NCBI GenBank assembly: GCA_021161105.1
Contig: JAGHBG010000014.1
Location: forward strand, 1-9,100
Origin: Thermotogaceae bacterium
GTDB taxonomy: Bacteria; Thermotogota; Thermotogae; Thermotogales; Thermotogaceae
Direction of reading: 5' to 3'
DNA length: 9,100 bases
The first letter of the stretch is position 1. Each line of letters starts with the position of its first letter. Below are positions 1-5,226 of the stretch, piece by piece. Below the pieces are notes generated by a model. It did not search any database, had not been told where the DNA came from, and was given only the letters and a program-made list of their open reading frames with translations. The position numbers were made by a program, and so were the translations under genes.

Positions 1-423
1 ACCCATTATCATCTTGATCATGCGTACAACACACTATTTTTTGAAAATGCCACAATTTACATTCATGAAGCTTATAAATCAAAAAATTATGAAAAATTTG
101 GGATGATAGTGGGAAAATTATACACAATGGTTCTTCAAAGTTGGAGAAAAGTAAGGGAGTTGACGGGAGGAGAAATGCTTTTCGATTCAATCGAGGTGGT
201 ATATACTCCTTGGCATGCAAAGGAACATGTATCGTTCATAATAGCCACAGAAAATATGGGAAAAATATTCTTTCCAGGCGATATATGTTTTACCCGCTTA
301 GATTACTATGAAATGTACAAAGGCTATAGAAATGATGGCGTTGCAAAATTTGTTCTGGAGAAGTCGAAGGAGGTTGATTTAATAGTTTTCACTCATGATA
401 GACCTTTAAAACCTTTTTCTTGA
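1..423 (+). CDS. Metallo-beta-lactamase-fold hydrolase, 3' part (5' end outside window)
   Basis: The frame is open from the first base to the TGA at 421-423, giving the last 140 residues of a protein whose N-terminus lies upstream. It opens directly on the family's metal-binding signature: THYHLDH matches HxHxDH. Later metal-ligand motifs follow in the expected order: TPWHAKEH (third histidine), FFPGDICF (bridging aspartate) and VFTHDRPL (last histidine). All ligands of a two-metal hydrolase site therefore appear present. The family includes glyoxalase II-like thiolesterases, RNases, lactonases and flavodiiron oxidases. The segment between motif 2 and motif 3 is not distinctive enough for me to choose a substrate. 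The ATG at 103 is internal, because coding resemblance extends upstream of it. The gene ends at the promoter of glgA, so it is probably the last gene of the preceding unit. Family call firm, function unknown. Confidence 0.85.
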   Translation, partial: THYHLDHAYNTLFFENATIYIHEAYKSKNYEKFGMIVGKLYTMVLQSWRKVRELTGGEMLFDSIEVVYTPWHAKEHVSFIIATENMGKIFFPGDICFTRLDYYEMYKGYRNDGVAKFVLEKSKEVDLIVFTHDRPLKPFS

Positions 424-448
424 TGAAAGTTAAAAAATGACTTATAAT
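420..448 (+). promoter_or_regulatory. Sigma-A type promoter of glgA
   Basis: TTGATG at 420-425 (-35) and a perfect TATAAT at 443-448 (-10) are separated by exactly 17 bases. The -35 box overlaps the stop codon of the upstream hydrolase gene. Transcription would start near 455, only a few bases before the Shine-Dalgarno of glgA, so the leader would be about 18 bases. This also argues against translation from the upstream in-frame ATG at 437, which would not be transcribed from here. The boxes are seen directly; activity is inferred. Confidence 0.75.
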
Positions 449-457
449 GATAGGAGC

Positions 458-466
458 AAGGAGGTG
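458..466 (+). promoter_or_regulatory. Ribosome binding site fixing the glgA start
   Basis: AAGGAGGTG is complementary to the 16S rRNA 3' end and lies 6 bases before the ATG at 473. No comparable site precedes the upstream in-frame ATG at 437. This decides the glgA start at 473. Confidence 0.85.
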
Positions 467-472
467 TTAATA

Positions 473-1939
473 ATGAAGGTTGCAATAGTTTCGTATGAAG
501 TTTTCCCATTTGCCAAAGTTGGGGGACTTGCAGATGTTGTAGGTTCACTTCCCAAAGCTCTTAAGAGTATCCCTGAAATTGAAGAAGTTATAGTTCTTAT
601 GCCCAAGCATAAAATAGTTGACAAAAACGCTGGAAAATACGGGTACACCATTGAACCTGTAAAAGGGGGAATTCCAGTACCAATTCTTAAAACAGACGAG
701 AAATTTGACATATTCGAGAGTAAAATACCTGGTTCGGATGTTACGGTATATATGATAGCCAATAATCATTATTATTCATCAGAAAAAGTGTACGAAGGAC
801 ATGATCCGGCAAAACCTGAAATTTTCTTTTCAGCAGCAGTTCTTTACGCTTTAAAGGAGCTTGATTTCAAACCTGAAGTTCTTCATGTTAATGATTGGCA
901 TACTGCGTTAATTCCTGTTTATCTCAAAACGGTTTTCAGAGATGATCCGTTCTTTGAAGATGTTGCAACTGTCTTAACATTGCACAACATTGGTGCACCA
1001 TATCAGGGTAGAATTGACAAATCCTATATGAAATTTGCGGGTCTTCCAGATTATCTTTATAACATTGATGGGCTTGAATTTTACGGTCAGATTAATCTCC
1101 TTAAGGGGGGGATACTTTTTTCTGATGTTATTAACACAGTAAGTCCTACTTATGCGCAAGAGATTCAAACAGAAGAGTTTGGAAATGGTTTAGAAGGTGT
1201 GCTCAAAATAAGATCTGCGGATTTATATGGAATACTTAACGGAATAGATATGCATGCTTATGATCCTTTTCTTGAGAAGGCCGGCTATGAAACATTTAAT
1301 ATAAACGATTATGACAAGAGGAAACGGAAAAATAAAGAGATGATGAGAAAAGAATTTGGGCTTGAATCAACCAACGCACCTATCATAGGTATGATAACAA
1401 GGCTTGTTGATCAAAAAGGATTGGATCTTGTGAATGAAGTTTTTAATTACATAATGCTTCTTGGCGTTCAATTTATAGTTCTTGGTACTGGTGAAAAAAA
1501 GTATGAAGATATGTTTAAAAAAATGGCAGAGAAATATCCAGGTCAGGTTTCAGCCAACATAACATTTAGCAATGAACTGGCAGCTAAGATTTACGCATCA
1601 TCGGATATGTTTTTGATGCCTTCAAGATATGAGCCCTGTGGTCTTGGACAAATGTTTGCAATGAGATATGGAACGATTCCTATAGTTAGATACACAGGAG
1701 GGCTTGCGGATTCTGTAAAAGAGTATGATGAAGAAAAAAGAAAAGGAACAGGTTTTGGATTTATTCCGTATGATTCTGCCCATTTGCTGAAATCTATTGC
1801 AAGAACCGTTTATTATTATCACTCTAGTGATTGGGAAATTATAGTTAAAAATGCCCTTTCTCAGGACTTTTCGTGGAACAAATCAGCGAAAGAGTATTTT
1901 GAACTCTATAAAGTTGCAGTAAACAAGATAAAACCCTGA
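473..1939 (+). CDS. glgA: Glycogen (starch) synthase, ADP-glucose type, GT5
   Basis: The 488-residue product, the normal length for bacterial GlgA, transfers glucose from ADP-glucose to the non-reducing end of an alpha-1,4-glucan in the cytoplasm. The N-terminal Rossmann domain begins MKVAIVSYEVFPFAKVGGLA, with the ADP-glucose-binding KxGGL motif at residues 15-19. The VNDWHTA segment carries His143, equivalent to the catalytic-site histidine of E. coli GlgA. The C-terminal GT-B domain has RLVDQKG with Arg310 and Lys315 for phosphate binding, and YEPCGLGQ with Glu387, the conserved retaining-glycosyltransferase glutamate, followed by RYTGGLADSV. The ATG at 473 is chosen over an in-frame ATG 36 bases upstream because of the strong Shine-Dalgarno and because the promoter lies between them. 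It is the first gene of a probable operon, with the GalT-like gene 13 bases downstream. All key residues are intact. Confidence 0.97.
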   Translation: MKVAIVSYEVFPFAKVGGLADVVGSLPKALKSIPEIEEVIVLMPKHKIVDKNAGKYGYTIEPVKGGIPVPILKTDEKFDIFESKIPGSDVTVYMIANNHYYSSEKVYEGHDPAKPEIFFSAAVLYALKELDFKPEVLHVNDWHTALIPVYLKTVFRDDPFFEDVATVLTLHNIGAPYQGRIDKSYMKFAGLPDYLYNIDGLEFYGQINLLKGGILFSDVINTVSPTYAQEIQTEEFGNGLEGVLKIRSADLYGILNGIDMHAYDPFLEKAGYETFNINDYDKRKRKNKEMMRKEFGLESTNAPIIGMITRLVDQKGLDLVNEVFNYIMLLGVQFIVLGTGEKKYEDMFKKMAEKYPGQVSANITFSNELAAKIYASSDMFLMPSRYEPCGLGQMFAMRYGTIPIVRYTGGLADSVKEYDEEKRKGTGFGFIPYDSAHLLKSIARTVYYYHSSDWEIIVKNALSQDFSWNKSAKEYFELYKVAVNKIKP

Positions 1940-1952
1940 GGAGGTATAAAAT

Positions 1953-2960
1953 ATGCCAGAACTTAGAAAAGATCCGGTTATAAAAAGATGGGTGATTATA
2001 GCAACCGAAAGATCCAAAAGACCTCATGATTTTAAAAGAGAAAAGGAGGAAATAAAAGCCGGTTTTTGTCCGTTTGACTATGGTAATGAGCACACAACTC
2101 CACCGGAGATATTTGCCTTTAGACCGCCGGATACCGGGCCAGATACTCCTGGATGGTGGGTAAGAGTTGTTCCCAATAAGTTTCCCGCTCTTAATCCAGA
2201 ACTTGAGATAGAAAGATATGGAGTGGGAATGTATGATGCAATGACTGGTTTTGGCTTTCATGAAGTTATTGTAGAAACTCCAGATCACTTTGCAACTCTT
2301 GCGACTCTTGATTATAAGCAGGTTCAGGAGGTGGTTTGGGCCTATAAAATAAGGTATAACCAGCTCAAAAAGGATGAAAGAATAAAATATATACTTATTT
2401 TTAAAAACCATGGAAAAGATGCAGGGGCTTCGCTCCAGCATCCTCATAGCCAGCTCATAGCACTTCCGATAGTTCCAAAAAGAGTCGAAGAGGAACTTAA
2501 TGGTTCAAAAGAGTACTTTGAGTATAAAGAGAGATGTGTTTTTTGTGACATAATAAGGGAGGAAAAGAGGGATAAGGAAAGGATAATAGAAGAGAATGAA
2601 TTCTTTATAGCCTTTGCGCCATTTGCTTCAAGGTTCCCCTTTGAAACATGGATACTTTCAAAGAAGCACAACCATGACTTTGGAGATATCACGGAAGAGG
2701 AAGTGAAATATTTTGCGAAGATTTTAAAAAACATTTTATACAGAATATATATTGCTCTTGATAATCCACCATACAACATGATGATTCATACCGCTCCAGC
2801 CAATGGTGAGGGTAAAAAGTATTATCATTGGCATATAGAGATAGTTCCGAGGCTTACAAAGGTTGCTGGTTTCGAGTGGGGTTCTGGATTTTACATCAAC
2901 CCCACTCCACCTGAAGATGCCGCTAAATTTTTGCGGGAAGTTGAGATAAAAGAAGAATAA
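1953..2960 (+). CDS. galT: GalT-family nucleotidyltransferase (galactose-1-phosphate uridylyltransferase or ADP-glucose phosphorylase-like)
   Basis: The 335-residue HIT-superfamily protein has the two-domain GalT architecture. The N-terminal half starts MPELRKDPVIKRWVIIATER and carries the active-site triad HPHSQ at 163-167, in which His165 should be the histidine that becomes nucleotidylated. The C-terminal half has a complete-looking second zinc site: CVFC at 195-198, HNH at 239-241 and HWH at 292-294. The N-terminal zinc motif, CPFC in typical GalT, reads CPFD here (Cys39, Asp42), with His112 and His163 as the remaining likely ligands. Family members either exchange UMP between UDP-glucose and galactose-1-phosphate (Leloir pathway) or, like plant At5g18200, phosphorolyse ADP-glucose. 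The gene directly follows glgA with a GAGGAGGT Shine-Dalgarno at 1938-1945 overlapping the glgA stop. No galK or galE is nearby, so the ADP-glucose role is a real alternative. The family is certain; the substrate is not. Confidence 0.9.
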   Translation: MPELRKDPVIKRWVIIATERSKRPHDFKREKEEIKAGFCPFDYGNEHTTPPEIFAFRPPDTGPDTPGWWVRVVPNKFPALNPELEIERYGVGMYDAMTGFGFHEVIVETPDHFATLATLDYKQVQEVVWAYKIRYNQLKKDERIKYILIFKNHGKDAGASLQHPHSQLIALPIVPKRVEEELNGSKEYFEYKERCVFCDIIREEKRDKERIIEENEFFIAFAPFASRFPFETWILSKKHNHDFGDITEEEVKYFAKILKNILYRIYIALDNPPYNMMIHTAPANGEGKKYYHWHIEIVPRLTKVAGFEWGSGFYINPTPPEDAAKFLREVEIKEE

Positions 2961-2986
2961 CTCTAAATTCAGGGAGGAGAGATGGC

Positions 2987-3262
2987 ATGGAAATTTTGAA
3001 GGTTAGTTCGGGTTCCAATCCCAACAAAGTTGCCGGTGCTATAGCCGGGGCAGTTACCAAATCTGGTAAAGTTGAGATTCAAGCTATCGGGGCTGGGGCG
3101 GTAAACCAGGCTGTTAAGGCTGTAGCTATTGCTAAGAGGTTTGTGGAAGAAAAAGGTCAGGATCTTTATATGGTCCCGGGATTTATTGATGTAGTTATTG
3201 ACGGCCAGAGAAGGACAGGAATATCTATAAAGGTTTTTCTTTCGGAGGGAAAAAGCAATTAA
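2987..3262 (+). CDS. spoVS: Stage V sporulation protein S (SpoVS) family, Alba-like protein
   Basis: The 91-residue product matches SpoVS over its whole length: MEILKVSSGSNPNKVAGAIA at the start, a glycine/alanine-rich core (AIGAGAVNQAVKAVAIAKRF, residues 33-52), then PGFIDVVIDGQRRTGISIKV near the end. SpoVS has an Alba-like alpha/beta fold thought to bind nucleic acid; in Bacillus subtilis it affects septation and spore coat completion, but it is also widespread in non-spore-formers where its role is unknown. There is no signal peptide, so it should be cytoplasmic. A strong GGGAGGAG Shine-Dalgarno at 2972-2979 serves the ATG at 2987. The gene lies 26 bases after the GalT-like gene and 6 bases before the next one, so it is probably in the glgA operon. 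Family assignment is firm; cellular role is unknown here. Confidence 0.95.
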   Translation: MEILKVSSGSNPNKVAGAIAGAVTKSGKVEIQAIGAGAVNQAVKAVAIAKRFVEEKGQDLYMVPGFIDVVIDGQRRTGISIKVFLSEGKSN

Positions 3263-3268
3263 TAGGTA

Positions 3269-3523
3269 ATGGCGGACCCTGTTTTTGAGCATGTTGTCAA
3301 ATCCTGCATAGAAGATTCAAGACTCCTCGATATTGTTCGGAATGTAGCAAGAATGTCGGAAGAGGAAAAGAGTGTTTTTTTGAAAAAAGCTTCGCTTTAC
3401 TTTATGAATAAATCTTCTGAAGAAGATATTGAAGCATACAAGTTCTTCAAATTCATTTTACAGGAGAACAATGCGAAGGGGGTTCTAGAGAGGGTGAAGG
3501 AATATGAGAGAGGTTCAAGGTGA
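3269..3523 (+). CDS. Small conserved-looking protein of unknown function (84 residues)
   Basis: I do not recognise this protein. It has 84 residues, is charged, and looks entirely alpha-helical (for example ARMSEEEKSVFLKKASLYFM, then SSEEDIEAYKFFKFILQENN). It has no signal peptide, no membrane segment, and a single cysteine near the N-terminus (KSCIEDSR). The start at 3269 is the only reasonable one: a stop codon lies two codons upstream in frame, and the next in-frame ATG (3353) has no ribosome binding site. The start has only AGGT right against it, and a GGAGGG about 19 bases upstream inside spoVS, so translation probably depends on ribosomes finishing spoVS 6 bases earlier. Its last 20 bases overlap ridA. 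The tight packing on both sides supports a real gene co-expressed with its neighbours. Confidence 0.75.
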   Translation: MADPVFEHVVKSCIEDSRLLDIVRNVARMSEEEKSVFLKKASLYFMNKSSEEDIEAYKFFKFILQENNAKGVLERVKEYERGSR

Positions 3524-3878
3524 ACGGCTTCCAAAACCTGTGGGGGCATATTCTGTTGCAGTGGTGAGCGAAACTGCGAATCTTGTTTTTATATCTGGAC
3601 AGCTTCCTATAAAAGATGGGGAGATTTTCAGGGGAGATTTTAAGGATCAGGTTAAAATTATCATGGATAATTGCGAAAATATTTTGAAAGCGGCTGGGAG
3701 TTCTCTTGATAAGGTTTTAAAGGTTACGGTTTTTATCAAAGACATGACGAAATTTTCTGAGTTTAACGAAGTATATGCAACTTATTTCAATAAACCATAT
3801 CCAGCAAGAGCAGTCGTGGAAGTCAGTAACCTTCCTAAAAATGCTGAAATAGAGATAGAAATGATTGCAGAAAAATGA
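3504..3878 (+). CDS. ridA: RidA (YjgF/YER057c/UK114) family reactive-enamine/imine deaminase
   Basis: The 124-residue product has the full RidA pattern: PKPVGAYSVAV with Tyr16, FISGQLPI, then FNEVYATYF, and the signature YPARAVVEVSNLPKNAEIEI, where Arg102 is the conserved active-site arginine and Glu117 the conserved glutamate. RidA proteins form trimers in the cytoplasm and hydrolyse the reactive 2-aminoacrylate-type enamines and imines released by PLP enzymes such as threonine dehydratase, preventing enzyme damage. With Arg102 present, an active deaminase of the RidA subfamily is likely. The ATG at 3504 is preceded by AGGGTGAAGG (3491-3500), and the gene overlaps the end of the 84-residue gene by 20 bases in another frame, so the two are probably translationally coupled. 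No PLP enzyme is in view that would explain its position. It is probably the last gene of the glgA operon. Confidence 0.93.
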   Translation: MREVQGERLPKPVGAYSVAVVSETANLVFISGQLPIKDGEIFRGDFKDQVKIIMDNCENILKAAGSSLDKVLKVTVFIKDMTKFSEFNEVYATYFNKPYPARAVVEVSNLPKNAEIEIEMIAEK

Positions 3879-3896
3879 TAATGTGAATTTTGGTAC

Positions 3897-3924
3897 TTGA
3901 TTTTATAACTGAAGCTAATAAAAT
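3897..3924 (+). promoter_or_regulatory. Candidate promoter for the exported protein (and ppdK)
   Basis: TTGATT at 3897-3902 and TAAAAT at 3919-3924, spaced by 16 bases, lie in the 68-base gap after ridA. The match is 4/6 and 5/6 to sigma-A boxes in a very AT-rich stretch, so chance is possible. No terminator hairpin is visible between ridA and this site, so readthrough from the glgA operon is also possible. Confidence 0.4.
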
Positions 3925-3946
3925 TTTATATTTGGAGGGATAAAAG

Positions 3947-5206
3947 ATGAGGAAAGTTTTCCTAGGAGTTTTTTTGATAGTAAATATATTTACTTTAGCT
4001 TCTTTGCTTCAGTATCTACCGGATGATTTCATTACAGCGGTTTATATACCAGATATAGCCAGGTTCTACTCAGATATTAAATCTACAGAAATAGGTGATT
4101 CTTTCTTAAATAACCTGGGTTTTGAAAGTATGTTTGATTCGTTAATAAGATCCCAGGCTCAAGCGTATGATATTGACGCTGACAAATTGTATCAAATAAA
4201 GGAGTTTTTATTTATAAGTGAAAAAAATTGGATTGCTATTGTTATAGGACCGGTTCAGGAATTTGATAAAGTGAAGGATTATTTGGAAAGTTCGGGACTT
4301 ATTTCAGACAAAATTTCTTTTGGTGAAAAAAATTACGATCTTCATATTGAAAACCTCGAAGGTAATATGGTTTTATATGCTGGGGAAGGAGATGTAATGA
4401 GCGAATTAAAGAAAAAGGCTTCAAATGTCCCGGTTTGGGTAAAAGATGCGTTAAAAGACCCAAAAATTGATCTTGTAGGTTACAGCCTTGAAAAGGATTC
4501 CTTTGAATCACATATAAAAGTTTATTCCAAAGGAGAAGTTATTGCTTCTGAAGGTGTTAGCAGAGTATTCGATGAAGATTTAATGAAAGAGATTAAAAGT
4601 CTTTCCAATACGAGTAGATTTTCAGAAAGTGAAGTTTTAAATGGGGAAGGATTCGTTCTTCTAAATGTGAAGAATGGAGAAACTCTTTTGGACCTTTTTA
4701 ATGTCATTGGGATATTGAACGTGCTAAGATCCGATGAGAATTTCGATGAAAATATAATAAAAAGCTTTACTGGAAAAGCTTTTATAGGTTTTGAATATTC
4801 CAAGGCGATCGTTGATCAGATGTATGGTGAAGGAGGCGAAGAAGTCGAGAGTACAAGTAAACCACTCATGGAAGGATTCGTTGCTTTTGATGGAAATCCA
4901 CATGAGATATTGAAAGATAAACTTAAAAGCTGTGAAAACAACGGAGAATATTACGTTTGTGAGGATACTAAAATAGTCATCGATGGTAACAAACTGTTTT
5001 TCTTTAATCCAGAAGATGCCAGTCTCTTGTCAGAACTTAATAAGAAATTTTTCAAAAGCAGGTATGAAGGCAAAGAAAATGTAATGGTTTATCTTGATTT
5101 TTCCGAAGTTTTGAACGCTTTATTTGGCTTGGAAACAAATAGTTATGTTTTATTTAAAGTATGGACTGAAAATGGTGAGATTAGATCTTATGGTGAAATA
5201 AGATGA
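3947..5206 (+). CDS. Exported protein of unknown function, 419 residues, apparent internal duplication
   Basis: The N-terminus MRKVFLGVFLIVNIFTLAS is a clear signal peptide (two basic residues, a hydrophobic core, possible cleavage near residue 19), so the protein is exported to the periplasm or kept there by an uncleaved anchor. It begins LLQYLPDDFITAVYIPDIAR, reminiscent of DUF3352-type exported proteins, though I cannot confirm that family. Residues about 87-185 and about 309-395 look like copies of one unit: a strand ending in a glycine or asparagine turn, an EFDKVKDYL / HEILKDKL helix, a strand pair, then a GEGDVMSELKKKA / PEDASLLSELNKKF helix. The only two cysteines I find, 329 and 338, lie in the second copy and could form a disulfide. 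No catalytic motif is visible. GGAGGGA at 3934-3940 serves the ATG at 3947. ppdK starts 20 bases after its stop, so the two may share a transcript. Confidence 0.85.
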   Translation: MRKVFLGVFLIVNIFTLASLLQYLPDDFITAVYIPDIARFYSDIKSTEIGDSFLNNLGFESMFDSLIRSQAQAYDIDADKLYQIKEFLFISEKNWIAIVIGPVQEFDKVKDYLESSGLISDKISFGEKNYDLHIENLEGNMVLYAGEGDVMSELKKKASNVPVWVKDALKDPKIDLVGYSLEKDSFESHIKVYSKGEVIASEGVSRVFDEDLMKEIKSLSNTSRFSESEVLNGEGFVLLNVKNGETLLDLFNVIGILNVLRSDENFDENIIKSFTGKAFIGFEYSKAIVDQMYGEGGEEVESTSKPLMEGFVAFDGNPHEILKDKLKSCENNGEYYVCEDTKIVIDGNKLFFFNPEDASLLSELNKKFFKSRYEGKENVMVYLDFSEVLNALFGLETNSYVLFKVWTENGEIRSYGEIR

Positions 5207-5226
5207 AGAAGGAGGTGTAAGTACCA

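Noticed and set aside
437..472. Extended glgA start adding 12 residues
   Set aside because: The extra residues do not resemble GlgA N-termini, there is no ribosome binding site, and the likely transcript start is downstream of this ATG.
1845..2447. A 200-codon open frame on the minus strand opposite the glgA end and galT
   Set aside because: Composition is unlike any neighbour protein, no ribosome binding site is present, and it lies fully across two well-supported genes.
2982..2999. Five-codon mini-ORF (MAWKF) overlapping the spoVS start out of frame
   Set aside because: Its ATG is only 2 bases from the Shine-Dalgarno, too close for good use, while the spoVS ATG five bases later is well spaced. 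Probably chance.
5129..5156. Possible ppdK promoter (TTGGAA-16-TATTTA) inside the upstream gene
   Set aside because: Both boxes match poorly and lie in AT-rich coding sequence; ppdK has only a 20-base gap to the preceding gene and may be co-transcribed. Not strong enough to list.
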